A stretch of DNA of 33,610 nucleotides from Chloroflexota bacterium (GTDB lineage: Bacteria > Chloroflexota > Dehalococcoidia > JACQUA01). The notes below the pieces were generated by a model that did no database searches, was not told the origin of the DNA, and saw only the letters and a list, made by a program, of their open reading frames with translations. The stretch spans positions 1-33,610 of the forward strand of contig JACQUA010000040.1 in the NCBI GenBank assembly GCA_016210565.1. The letters are read 5' to 3'. Positions 15,010 through 23,200 of the stretch are shown in pieces. Both the position numbers and the translations under genes were made by a program. Within the stretch, counting starts at the first letter, position 1. Every line of letters begins with the position of its first letter.

Positions 15010-16167
15010 ATGGACTTCGAATTTACCGAAGAACAAAAAATTATCCGCGATACCATCCAGCGCCTGGTAGTCAAACAGATCGAGCCGCTGCTGAAGGAGT
15101 ATCCCCCCGACAGGGCGCTGCCCAAAGAGGCCTGCCTCAGAATCGTCCGGCTGGTGAAGCCGCTGGGCGTGCTGGCGGCCAGGTTACCGGCGGAGGAAGG
15201 CGGCAGCGGGCTGGGCAACGTGGGCGCGGGCATCATTGCCGAAGCCGTTCCCTACGAGGCGCTGAGCCCGGTATCGGCCACCCAGGTTGTCTGTCTCCGC
15301 GTTTCGCTCGGAGGCAACGACGCCTTGAAAAAGAGGATAATACCTCCGCTGCTGGCCGGGGAGAAGCTGGGGGCGACGGCCAATACGGAGCCCGACGTGG
15401 GGTCGGACCCGAGGGCCATCGCCACCAAAGCCACGCCCGACGGGAACGAATACGTCATCAACGGGACCAAGATATGGTCCAGCAATGGGAGCGTCTCTGA
15501 CATTCTCCTCGTCGTCGCCTCCCTCGGCAAGGATCAGCAGGGCAGAAATCTCATCACTCCTTTAGTTGTGGAAAGGGACGTCTCGCCTTACGAAGCCACG
15601 GAAATCGCGATCATGGGGGTAAAGCAGGCCCATCTGAGCGAGATATCGCTGCGCGACTGCCGGGTGCCCCGGGAGAATCTGCTCAGCGGGGCGGTGGGCC
15701 ACGCCCACCGCATCCTTACCGCTTCCTGGATCAGCCAGCGTCCCCTTTTCGGCTTGTGCTGCGTCAGGGTGGCCCGGAAGGCCTTCGAGACGAGCGTCAG
15801 CTATGCTAAGGACAGGCGGCAGTTCGGCAAGCCCATCGCCAGCTTCCAGCTCATCCAGTCGATGCTGGCGGAAATGGACACCATGGTGGAAGCCAGCCGG
15901 CTGCTGTGCTACCGGGCGCTGAGCCTGGTGGACAAAGGGGAGTGGTGTTCCAGGGAGTCGTCCATGGCCAAATACTTCGCCGCCGAATCCGCCCTGAAGG
16001 TAACGTCCATGGCCGTAGAGATTCATGGCGCCTACGGTATCAGCCAGGAATTTCTGGTGGAAAAGCTATACCGCGACGCCAGGGTCATCGCCTTTGCCGA
16101 CGGGACCAGCGAAATCCAGAAGCTCATCGTGGGCCGGGAAATCACGGGCATCCGGGCGTTTACCTAA
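15010..16167 (+). CDS. Acyl-CoA dehydrogenase family protein with Asp at the catalytic-base position
   Basis: This 385-residue flavoprotein has the full acyl-CoA dehydrogenase layout. It has an N-terminal helical domain (FTEEQKIIRDTIQR), a middle beta domain with FAD/substrate blocks (NTEPDVGSDPRAIATKA, NGTKIWSSNG), and a C-terminal helical domain (YAKDRRQFGKPIASFQLIQ, IHGAYG, LYRDARV). These enzymes oxidise acyl-CoA at C2-C3 and pass electrons to ETF. The usual catalytic Glu before Gly-Thr is Asp364 here (FADGTSEIQ). The alternative Glu used by isovaleryl-CoA dehydrogenase is also absent, with Gln near 242. Asp bases are known in cyclic acyl-CoA dehydrogenases of syntrophs, so a cyclic or branched substrate is possible (inference). 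It precedes the [4Fe-4S] pair and follows mmgE/prpD. A repeat hairpin covers its ribosome site. Confidence 0.92.
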   Translation: MDFEFTEEQKIIRDTIQRLVVKQIEPLLKEYPPDRALPKEACLRIVRLVKPLGVLAARLPAEEGGSGLGNVGAGIIAEAVPYEALSPVSATQVVCLRVSLGGNDALKKRIIPPLLAGEKLGATANTEPDVGSDPRAIATKATPDGNEYVINGTKIWSSNGSVSDILLVVASLGKDQQGRNLITPLVVERDVSPYEATEIAIMGVKQAHLSEISLRDCRVPRENLLSGAVGHAHRILTASWISQRPLFGLCCVRVARKAFETSVSYAKDRRQFGKPIASFQLIQSMLAEMDTMVEASRLLCYRALSLVDKGEWCSRESSMAKYFAAESALKVTSMAVEIHGAYGISQEFLVEKLYRDARVIAFADGTSEIQKLIVGREITGIRAFT

Positions 16168-16193
16168 GGCAGACAAGCCCCAACCAATAAATC

Positions 16194-16434
16194 AAATATC
16201 AAAAACCAAAATGAAAAGACCAATGGCGCCCCCGTAGGCCTGAGCACCGTAGGGGCAGACCCACGTGTCTGCCGGCCGGCGGGCGAACACACTCCGCTTT
16301 GCGAGAGTCCTCGACTTGTCGGGACGGGTTCGCCCCTGCGGTGGGGGGACGATGCCCGTCATTTTCATACTTGACGGTGCGCCCCCAGCGCAAGCGACCC
16401 CATCTTTTCATTTTGATTTGTCATTTTGATTTTT
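16194..16434. repeat. AT-rich inverted-repeat element around a GTAGGGGCAGACCC-type core
   Basis: AT-rich arms (about 16194-16222, and 16403-16434 read inverted) share CAAAATGAAAAGA. They enclose a GC-rich core with GTAGGGGCAGACCCACGTG near 16249 and GGTTCGCCCCTGCGG near 16327. The arms resemble those of the element at 22962-23172. No gene lies in 16168-16573. Confidence 0.6.
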
Positions 16435-16534
16435 GGCGTTACTGCAAAAACTCATTTTTGAGCCAAAATGGGCAGAAGATCAAATTCAAAAAGGGGCGCA
16501 CAATTCAGCTTTTTGACCTTTTTGCAGTAACGCC
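16435..16534. mobile_element. 100-bp MITE-like element with perfect 16-bp terminal inverted repeats
   Basis: GGCGTTACTGCAAAAA (16435-16450) and TTTTTGCAGTAACGCC (16519-16534) are exact inverted copies at the ends of a 100-bp AT-rich segment without coding capacity. The element sits inside the AT-rich repeat, whose sequence seems to resume to the right (ATTCTTGACTTTTG), suggesting insertion into it. No clear target-site duplication is visible. A transposase-free miniature element is the best explanation; a large hairpin regulatory structure before the next gene is the alternative. Confidence 0.6.
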
Positions 16535-16573
16535 ATTCTTGACTTTTGTTTTTTTATTTTCCAGGAGCATTCT

Positions 16574-17704
16574 GTGGAAAAAGAACTGGCCAGGTTCCTG
16601 GCTGTCTGTGAAGACCCCTACCGGTACGTAGCCGGGTTGAAGGACAGGGGTAAGAAGATCATCGGCTGCGTACCGCTGCACGTGCCCGAGGAGATGGTTC
16701 ACGCCGCCGGCATGCTGCCGGTGGTGATGTGGGAGAGCACCAGGCCCACCGGCAAAGGCCACGCCCGGATGCAGAGCTATTTCTGCGGGCTGGTCCGGGG
16801 GCTGGTGGACGACGCCGTGTCCGGAAGGCTGGGCTTTCTGGATGGAATGGTCCTGGCCGATTCCTGTCTGGCTGTCCGCGGCATTGAACCGGTGCTCAAA
16901 AGGAACTTCCCCCTGCCCTATTATGAGAGCCTGTACCTCCCTCCGGTGCTCCACCGGCCCGCCACCCGAAAATATGTCATCAGTGAGTTCGAAAGGTTCA
17001 AGTCCAGCCTGGAACGGTTTTCCGGCAACCCGGTCACCGCAGGGGCCCTGGAAAACAGCATTCGCCTCTACGAGGAAGACCACGGTCTATTAAGAATGGT
17101 CTACGAGTTGCGACGGCGGTCCCCGGGCGTAATCACGGCCAGGGAAATGGCGGCCATCGTGATGTCCGGAATGATCATGCCGAAAGAGGACCATGTCCGC
17201 CTGCTGGAGACGCTGGTCCCGGCGCTGGAAAAGAGGTCCCCTGGTAAGCCCGGCGTCAGGCTCGTCCTTTCCGGGTCCCTCTGCCAGGCCCCCCGCGTCG
17301 AGTTCCTCGACATGTGCGATCACGCGGGCGCGCTGGTGGTTGATGACGACCTCTACGTCGGCTCGCGCTATTTCGCCACCCGGACCCCGGCCGGCGGGAC
17401 GCCGGTTGAATCTCTGGCTGACAGGTACGTCGGACAGACCACCCCCTGCCCCACCCGGATACAGCCCGGGAGTGATTGGGGGGACTACCTGGTGGAAATG
17501 ACCAGGAAGTCCGGCGCCAGGGGGGTGATCAACCTGGTGGTCAAGCACTGCGAACCCCACGAAATCTATTACCCTCACCTGAAAAGGAAGCTGGCCGACG
17601 CCGGAATCCCGGAGTTGCTCCTTGAGATCGAACATGAGACCGCTTCAGTGGCGCCTCTCAAGACGAGGGTGCAGGCCTTCCTGGAAATGGTAGGAGGACT
17701 GTAA
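16574..17704 (+). CDS. 2-hydroxyacyl-CoA dehydratase / benzoyl-CoA reductase-type subunit (HgdB/BcrC-like)
   Basis: This 376-residue protein belongs to the HgdB/BcrC superfamily, whose subunits each bind a [4Fe-4S] cluster. They either remove water from (R)-2-hydroxyacyl-CoA or reduce an aromatic ring using electrons activated by a separate ATPase. Family features are GKKIIGCVPLHVPEEMVHAAGMLPV near the N-terminus and the three cluster cysteines, Cys71 (FCGLVRG), Cys98 (ADSCLAVRG) and Cys326 (VKHCEPHE). The GRLGFLDGM block resembles BcrC. The start is GTG with AGGAG six bases upstream. The partner gene begins 2 bp after its stop, so the two are almost surely a heterodimer. No activator ATPase (HgdC, BcrA/D or BadF type) lies in the window. 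Dehydratase versus ring reductase is unresolved. Confidence 0.88.
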   Translation: MEKELARFLAVCEDPYRYVAGLKDRGKKIIGCVPLHVPEEMVHAAGMLPVVMWESTRPTGKGHARMQSYFCGLVRGLVDDAVSGRLGFLDGMVLADSCLAVRGIEPVLKRNFPLPYYESLYLPPVLHRPATRKYVISEFERFKSSLERFSGNPVTAGALENSIRLYEEDHGLLRMVYELRRRSPGVITAREMAAIVMSGMIMPKEDHVRLLETLVPALEKRSPGKPGVRLVLSGSLCQAPRVEFLDMCDHAGALVVDDDLYVGSRYFATRTPAGGTPVESLADRYVGQTTPCPTRIQPGSDWGDYLVEMTRKSGARGVINLVVKHCEPHEIYYPHLKRKLADAGIPELLLEIEHETASVAPLKTRVQAFLEMVGGL

Positions 17705-17706
17705 TC

Positions 17707-18945
17707 ATGGAAAAGAAAGTCAACCGGGTCAGGACCACCGCCCTGGTCAAAGACATGGTGACGGCCTACTATGACGACCTGAGAAAAGCCCGGCAGACGG
17801 GCCGCAAGGTCGCCTGGGCCTGCGGCGTGGTACCCTTCGAATTGCTCAGGGTGATGGACATCGCTTTTGAGCACGGGGAAAGCTACGGCGCTTATTCGGC
17901 GGCGAGGGGCGGCAACATCGAGTTGAAGCAGGCCGCCGAGGCCGAGGGCTATTCGGCCGACGCCTGCTCCTACTGGAGGACGCTCAACGGCCTGGCCATC
18001 CTGGCCCGGAAGGGGGCGGCCATCAGGGAGGACATGGCGCTGCCTCTGCCCGATTTCGTCGTTGGCGCCAACCACTGCCAGACGGTCGGGCTGTGGACCG
18101 ATTCCCTGAGCCGCCTGCTCAACGTTCCCGGCTTCGTCATCGACGTGCCCATGACCTATTACGAGTCCGAGTACGAAAAAAACATCGCCCACCTTGAAGC
18201 CCAGTTGCGGGCGTTCATCACGTTTCTGGAGGGCATAACCGGGAAGCAGTTCGATTTCGACCGGCTGAAAGAAGTGATGAGACTGGTCAAGAAGGCGGCC
18301 GCCCTGCGCCGCGAATGCCTCGACCTGTGCAAGAGCATTCCGACGCCCATGAGCTACTTCGACTGTCTCATCGGCCTGCGTCCCATGCACTCCATGAGAG
18401 GCACGTCAATCTCTGTGGACTACTACGAAAAACTTAAGGCCGAGATCGAGGACAGGGTGGCCCGGAAGATCGGCGTTATCCCCAACGAACAGTACCGCCT
18501 TTACTGGGACAACCTCCCCATCTGGTTCAAGGTGGGCGCCATTTCCGAGAAGCTGGCGGCCCTAAATGCCGTGCCCATCGTCAGCACCTACACCCACGGC
18601 GCATTCTACTACGAGGCGGACAAGATCGACCCCGAGCGCCCCCTCCGCAGCATCGCCGAGGAGCTGGTCTTCATCTGCCGGGACATGAACGCCAGGTTCA
18701 AGGTGGAACGCATCGCCCGCTGGGTGGAGGAGTACTCGCTGGACGGCCTGATAATGCACTCCGCCAGGACCTGCCGCCCGGTGGATATCGGGCAGTACGA
18801 CATCATCGATGAGATGCGGCGACGGTACGGCATCCCCGGGGTGGTGATCGAGGCCGACCCCACCGACCCGCTCTATTATTCCGATACCGACGTCGATCAA
18901 AGACTGGAGTCCTTCGTTGAAATCATGCGCTCCCGGAAACAGTAG
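17707..18945 (+). CDS. 2-hydroxyacyl-CoA dehydratase / benzoyl-CoA reductase-type subunit (HgdA/BcrB-like)
   Basis: This 412-residue partner of the preceding gene has the same superfamily fold and its own cluster cysteines: Cys87 (DACSYWR), Cys124 (NHCQTV) and Cys356 (ARTCRPV). KVAWACGVVPFELLRVMDIAF is the substrate-domain start, and the C-terminal EADPTDPLYYSDTDVDQR segment is typical of the BcrB/HgdB group. Length and order (short subunit first, long second, 2-bp gap) recall bcrC-bcrB and related operons. Such enzymes are oxygen sensitive and cytoplasmic, which fits an anaerobe. Electrons would come from ferredoxin, possibly reduced by the aldehyde oxidoreductase at 6588-8486. A double REP-like repeat begins directly after its stop. 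Confidence 0.88.
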   Translation: MEKKVNRVRTTALVKDMVTAYYDDLRKARQTGRKVAWACGVVPFELLRVMDIAFEHGESYGAYSAARGGNIELKQAAEAEGYSADACSYWRTLNGLAILARKGAAIREDMALPLPDFVVGANHCQTVGLWTDSLSRLLNVPGFVIDVPMTYYESEYEKNIAHLEAQLRAFITFLEGITGKQFDFDRLKEVMRLVKKAAALRRECLDLCKSIPTPMSYFDCLIGLRPMHSMRGTSISVDYYEKLKAEIEDRVARKIGVIPNEQYRLYWDNLPIWFKVGAISEKLAALNAVPIVSTYTHGAFYYEADKIDPERPLRSIAEELVFICRDMNARFKVERIARWVEEYSLDGLIMHSARTCRPVDIGQYDIIDEMRRRYGIPGVVIEADPTDPLYYSDTDVDQRLESFVEIMRSRKQ

Positions 18946-19002
18946 CACAGGCGTCTCGCCTGGGGCACTGGTCGGTACCACAGGCCACCGTGCCTGTGAG
19001 AG
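18946..19002. repeat. Two adjacent REP-like palindromes
   Basis: CACAGGCGTCTCGCCTGGGG (18946-18965) and GGTACCACAGGCCACCGTG with CCTGTGAGAG (18974-19002) start immediately after the stop codon of the dehydratase-type gene. Confidence 0.85.
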
Positions 19003-19102
19003 CTGGACTTCGGTCCGGGCCGGTACGGCGGGCCGCCGTGTCTGTGCAGGATGGACCGTTCCCGGCGCCAGTTCTGATTGAAAACGAGGAGAAAGAAGAG
19101 CG

Positions 19103-19966
19103 ATGGCCCAGACACTGAAAGGTAAGTCAGCGGTGGTCACCGGCGGCGGCAGCGGCATTGGCAGAGGCATAGCCCTGGCCCTGGCTGCCGAGGGCGCGAA
19201 GGTAGTGGTGAACGATATCGGACGTGGAGCTGACGGCAGGAGCGCCGCCGATAGGGTGGTCGAGGAAATCGTCAGGGCCAACGGCGCCGCGGTGGCCAGT
19301 CACGACAGCGTGGCCACCATGGCAGGCGGAGAGAACATCATCAAGACCGCCACTACCAACTTCGGTAGAATCGACATCCTGGTTAACACCGCGGGCAACT
19401 ATCTGGGCGCGCCGGTTGCTGAAACCACTGAGGAGATGTGGGACTCCCTCGTGGCAGTCCATCTGAAAGGACATTTTAGCTGCACCCGGGCTGCCGTCAG
19501 GGAGATGCTGCCGCAGAAAAGCGGCAGAATCATCAATTTCTCCTCTCGCGGCGCGTTCTTCCTCCCCTTCCCCAGCTCGCCCTACGCCACGGTCAAAGCG
19601 GGAATCATGGGTTTCACGGCGGCGCTGGCCAAGGAGCTCAAGGAACACGGCATAACCGTCAATTGCATATTGCCCAGCGCGGTTACCCCCCTCTTTCCGG
19701 ACAAGAAAGGCCCGCTCGGGGATAATATGCCGGTCCCGCCCAACCCTGATCCTGAGTTCGTAGCGCCCATGGTCGTTTACCTTGCCACGGACGAAGCCCG
19801 GACCATAACCGGGCAATATTTCTACGCCGGCGGCGGCGACCTTTGCATTTACGCTCGTCCGCTGCAATTACCCGGGGGCGCCCACGTCCTCGTTCGGAAG
19901 ACGGGCAAGTGGACCTTAGACGAACTTAAGGATGTCGTGCCGCAAGTCCTGGGACTGTCATTCTGA
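19103..19966 (+). CDS. SDR-family dehydrogenase, 3-hydroxyacyl-CoA dehydrogenase-like
   Basis: This 287-residue short-chain dehydrogenase has the nucleotide motif TGGGSGIG (residues 14-21), a VVVNDIG strand end, NTAG in place of the usual NNAG, and the catalytic Ser-Tyr-Lys set in FSSRG and SPYATVKAG. The opening followed by NDIGRGADGRSAADRVVEEI resembles the hydroxyacyl-CoA dehydrogenase domain of bacterial and peroxisomal multifunctional enzymes, which oxidise 3-hydroxyacyl-CoA with NAD. The C-terminal tail of about 45 residues after the Rossmann fold (GGAHVLVRKTGKWTLDELKD) is also seen in that group. GAGGAGAAAGAAGAG precedes the ATG. It lies between the [4Fe-4S] pair and the CoA-transferases, consistent with a beta-oxidation-like step. 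Confidence 0.86.
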   Translation: MAQTLKGKSAVVTGGGSGIGRGIALALAAEGAKVVVNDIGRGADGRSAADRVVEEIVRANGAAVASHDSVATMAGGENIIKTATTNFGRIDILVNTAGNYLGAPVAETTEEMWDSLVAVHLKGHFSCTRAAVREMLPQKSGRIINFSSRGAFFLPFPSSPYATVKAGIMGFTAALAKELKEHGITVNCILPSAVTPLFPDKKGPLGDNMPVPPNPDPEFVAPMVVYLATDEARTITGQYFYAGGGDLCIYARPLQLPGGAHVLVRKTGKWTLDELKDVVPQVLGLSF

Positions 19967-20054
19967 GAGCTTGTGAAGAAATTGGTCAGGCCCTATCTGG
20001 CAAACAATTAGTTTTGTATCTGGGCTTTCAATAAATTCACAAACTCTGAGCCAA

Positions 20055-20272
20055 GACGAGTCCCGATAGTATCGGGACGAGTCGGAGTCGAAGAATCCTT
20101 CGCTCCGCTCAGGACAAGCTCTTTCGGAGGGGTGGACACGAAAGACCCTTCGCCTGGGCCTTCGCTTCGCTCGGGGCTCCGGCTCAGGGTGACATTTTCG
20201 GAATGACCGTCGACAAAACAGACTGACATTGGTCTCATTCAATTATCACAGGCGAGGACGCCTGTGGCGCCG
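20055..20272. repeat. Dispersed repeat block before the first CoA-transferase
   Basis: No gene is visible from 19967 to 20281. The region contains CCCGATAGTATCGGG, blocks related to the 72-bp array (GAAGAATCCTTCGCTCCGCTC, CTTCGCTTCGCTCGG, CTCAGGGTGACA), and a REP-like CACAGGCGAGGACGCCTGTG at 20249-20268 that ends 13 bp before the next start codon. Confidence 0.7.
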
Positions 20273-20281
20273 GTGTAGAAT

Positions 20282-21499
20282 ATGCGACAACATAGTCACT
20301 CAAAGCAGAACAACCGTCCTCTGTCCGGGGTTATCGTCCTGGACCTGACCCGGGCGACCGGCGGCCCTTACGGGTCCATGATGCTGGCCGACCTGGGCGC
20401 CGAGGTCATCAAGATCGAGACGCCGGAACTCGCCCGCGGGGTAAGCAGCCGGGTGGTGTACGACCCGGACTACGCCATCGCCGGCGAGGACGCGCATTTC
20501 CTGGCGCTCAACCGCAACAAAAAAAGCATCGTCCTGGACCTCCAGACCGCCGCCGGCAGGGAGGTCTTTTACGATTTGACCAGAAAAGCGGATGTCGTCT
20601 TCGATAACTTCCGGGCGGGGGTGATGAAACGTCTCGGGGCCGACTACGAGACGCTCAGCAAGGTCAACCCGGGGATTATCTGCTGCTCCGTCACCGGTTT
20701 TGGTTCCTCCGGCCCGCATTGCGACCGCCCGGCCTTTGACATCGTGGTCCAGGCGGTGAGCGGTATGATGAGCATGATAGACAAGCGCGACCCGAGCGGC
20801 CGCCCGGTCTGGAGCCGGGTCGCCATCGCCGACCAGGTCGGGGGGATGTTCGCGGCCTACGGCATCGTGGCCGCCCTCTATGGCCGGGAGCGCACCGGAA
20901 AAGGCCGGCAGGTGGACATCGCCCTGCAGGACTCGATGATAGCTCTCCTCATGGAATACGGGTTATACCCGCTGAACTGCGGCTTCTTCCGCGACCCGGT
21001 GGCCAGCTTGCTCTGGGGGGCTTTCAAGGCGAAGGACAAGCACATCATCATCTGCGCCCACCGGGAGGGATTCTGGGGGAACCTGTGCCGGGCGCTCGGC
21101 CATGAGGAATGGACCACCGACCCGAAGTTCAACCCCTTATCCCGCCGGATGGATAACAAAGACGAGATCTGGTCCCTTATTGAAGGGGTCCTGGGGTCCA
21201 GGTCAGCCGCGGAATGGATGGAGGTCCTTACCGTGGCTGACGTACCTTGCGCCCTGGTAAACAGCATCGCCGAGGCCCTGGCCGATCCCCAGACAACGCA
21301 CCGGGAAATGGTTGTCGAGGTCAAAAGCCCTTCGGGCGTCCCGGTCAAGCTCCTCGGGAATCCCGTGAAGATTTCTGATAACCATGAGGTATTCGAGCTG
21401 CCCCCCGCCCTGGGACAGCACACCGGGGAGGTTCTCCGGGACCTGCTGGGCTACCCGGAAGAGAAAATCCGGCGGCTGAGACAGGACAAGGTGGTCTGA
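20282..21499 (+). CDS. Family III (CaiB/BaiF) CoA-transferase, catalytic Asp present
   Basis: This 405-residue protein is a family III CoA-transferase, which moves CoA between carboxylic acids through an aspartyl intermediate. N-terminal LSGVIVLDLTRATGGPYGSMMLADLGAEVIKIE is the classic start of the family. The Asp used as nucleophile in formyl-CoA transferase is matched by Asp153 in FDIVVQAVSG. GKGRQVDIALQDSM and the C-terminal LGQHTGEVLRDLLGY are also canonical. The ATG at 20282 has no good ribosome site because a REP-like repeat sits directly upstream. It is the first of three such genes in a row and the only one that keeps the Asp, so it may be the active subunit of a heteromer like BbsEF (inference). 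Confidence 0.93.
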   Translation: MRQHSHSKQNNRPLSGVIVLDLTRATGGPYGSMMLADLGAEVIKIETPELARGVSSRVVYDPDYAIAGEDAHFLALNRNKKSIVLDLQTAAGREVFYDLTRKADVVFDNFRAGVMKRLGADYETLSKVNPGIICCSVTGFGSSGPHCDRPAFDIVVQAVSGMMSMIDKRDPSGRPVWSRVAIADQVGGMFAAYGIVAALYGRERTGKGRQVDIALQDSMIALLMEYGLYPLNCGFFRDPVASLLWGAFKAKDKHIIICAHREGFWGNLCRALGHEEWTTDPKFNPLSRRMDNKDEIWSLIEGVLGSRSAAEWMEVLTVADVPCALVNSIAEALADPQTTHREMVVEVKSPSGVPVKLLGNPVKISDNHEVFELPPALGQHTGEVLRDLLGYPEEKIRRLRQDKVV

Positions 21500-21509
21500 A
21501 CCGCCAGCC

Positions 21510-21538
21510 GGTACCACAGGCGTCCCTGCCTGTGAGAG
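21510..21538. repeat. REP-like palindrome after CoA-transferase 1
   Basis: GGTACCACAGGCGTCCCTGC then CTGTGAGAG, starting 11 bp after the stop. The rest of the gap to 21727 holds GGATTCCCGCCTTCGCGGG palindromes and repeated GAATCTTGAATC blocks. Confidence 0.83.
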
Positions 21539-21727
21539 ATGTATTTCGGAGATGCTGGCCTGTTTCGTCAATGCCTGCCGGCAACTTTCGAAAAGCGTGG
21601 ATTCCCGCCTTCGCGGGAATGACGCCTGTTCTGCCATCCGGAATCTTGAATCCGCCGGGGGGAGACGTTCACCCTCACCTTAATCCTCTCCCATCGAAGG
21701 AGCGGAGACAACGGGGAATCTGCAATC

Positions 21728-22951
21728 TTGAATCTTGAATCTTCAATCCGCGGTTGCCTGGAAGGCATTAAGATAATCGAGCTGGCCGACCTTGTCGCCG
21801 CGCCGTACTGCGCGAGATTGCTGGCCGACCTGGGCGCTCAGGTCATCAAGGTCGAGCGCCCCGGTGAAGGGGATGTGGCCAGGGGCCGGGAGCCTTTCCT
21901 GAAAGACATCCCCCACCCGGAGAGGAGCGGGCTCTTTCTTTACGTCAACGCCGGCAAATATGGTATTACCCTGGACGTGAATATCCCGTCCGGCGGGGAT
22001 ATCTTCAGAGAACTCGTCAAACAGGCTGACATCCTGGTCGAAGACAGGCCCCCCGGCGAACTGGATAATCTCGGGCTGGGCTATGCCGCTCTAAGCGAAA
22101 TCAACCCCGCCCTGGTCATGGTCTCCATAACCCCCTTCGGGCAAACGGGGACCTACCGCAACTACCGGGCCTATCCGCTCAACACCTTCCACAGCGGGGG
22201 CGAGGGATATCTCACTCCCGGGGGCAGCCCCGAGCTGGACCGCCCTCCCGTGCTGGTGGGCCGCTATGCCGGGGAATACGAATGCGGGATCAGCGCCGCC
22301 GGCGCCGCGCTGGTCGCCTTCTATCACCGCCTGGGGCGCGGCCTGGGGCAACACGTGGACATTTCCAAGCAGGAGGCGCTGATACCATTGAACCTCCAGG
22401 ATATTCCCATGTGGGCCAATCTGGGGGTGGTGGTCAACCGGGCTACCAGGGGCTGGCGGATTGCCGGCGTGCTTCCCTGCAAAGACGGCTACGTTCAGTT
22501 CGCCCCCAACCGGCCCGAGGAATGGGACACCTTCATCGAGCTGCTGGGCAGCCCGGAGTGGGCCAAAGGCGCTGAGTTCAAGGACCCCAAGTACCGGGAG
22601 GAGCACGCCGCTGAAATAAAGGAACGCCTGGCGCCCCTCCTGATGCAATTCACCAAAGAAGAGCTCTACCGCCGGGCGCAGTCCAAACACTGCCCGGTGG
22701 CGCCCTATCACGGGTGCGACGAGATCGTTGATTCCGGGCAGCTCAGGGCGCGGGGTTTCTTTGTTGAAATGGACCACCCTGAGGCCGGACGGCTCGAATA
22801 CCCCTCGGTACCTTACCGGTTCTGTGAAGCCCCCGCCCGGTTCCAGCGCCCCGCGCCTTTGCTGGGCGAGCACAACGAGGAGATATACCGCCGCATGCTG
22901 GGGTACACTGCGGAAAGACTGGCCCGGCTGAGGGGGTCGGGAGTCATTTAG
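21728..22951 (+). CDS. Family III CoA-transferase homologue lacking the catalytic Asp (2)
   Basis: This 407-residue protein keeps the family III fold (LEGIKIIELADLVAAPYCARLLADLGAQVIKVERP; GLGQHVDISKQEAL; LLGEHNEEIYRRMLGY). At the position of the nucleophilic Asp it reads AYPLNTFHSGGEGY, with Pro150 where Asp is expected. Without it the protein should not form the covalent intermediate in the usual way. It may be a non-catalytic partner subunit or have another role. The start is a TTG at 21728 inside repeated AATCTTGAATC sequence, with GGGGA about 10 bp upstream. This start is uncertain, but the conserved domain begins only about ten residues in. It shares strand and spacing with the flanking CoA-transferases. 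Confidence 0.88.
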   Translation: MNLESSIRGCLEGIKIIELADLVAAPYCARLLADLGAQVIKVERPGEGDVARGREPFLKDIPHPERSGLFLYVNAGKYGITLDVNIPSGGDIFRELVKQADILVEDRPPGELDNLGLGYAALSEINPALVMVSITPFGQTGTYRNYRAYPLNTFHSGGEGYLTPGGSPELDRPPVLVGRYAGEYECGISAAGAALVAFYHRLGRGLGQHVDISKQEALIPLNLQDIPMWANLGVVVNRATRGWRIAGVLPCKDGYVQFAPNRPEEWDTFIELLGSPEWAKGAEFKDPKYREEHAAEIKERLAPLLMQFTKEELYRRAQSKHCPVAPYHGCDEIVDSGQLRARGFFVEMDHPEAGRLEYPSVPYRFCEAPARFQRPAPLLGEHNEEIYRRMLGYTAERLARLRGSGVI

Positions 22952-22961
22952 CTACTCAACA

Positions 22962-23172
22962 ATCAAAAAACAAAATGCAAAATGCAAAATGACAAAACAA
23001 AATGCAAGAATGGCTGTACTGCCAGCGCCGAGAAGAAAGTAATCACCGTTGCTGCCGCACGCTGCGGGAGAACCATCCTGTCCGGCCCGGTTTTCAGAAG
23101 CTGAAAGCCGCCCGTGATTTTGCATTTTGACTTGTCATTCTTGGTTCTTGACATTTGATTTTTGGTTTTCTT
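22962..23172. repeat. AT-rich inverted-repeat element between CoA-transferases 2 and 3
   Basis: The left arm (about 22962-23010) is rich in CAAAATGCAAAATGACAAAA. The right arm (about 23117-23172) reads the complement (TTTTGCATTTTGACTTGTCA, then TTGATTTTTGG). They enclose a GC-rich core with a CTGCCGCACGCTGCGGGAG stretch. The arms are related to those at 16194-16434. Confidence 0.65.
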
Positions 23173-23200
23173 CCCGGAGACAATCCCTGAGGATAAAAAA

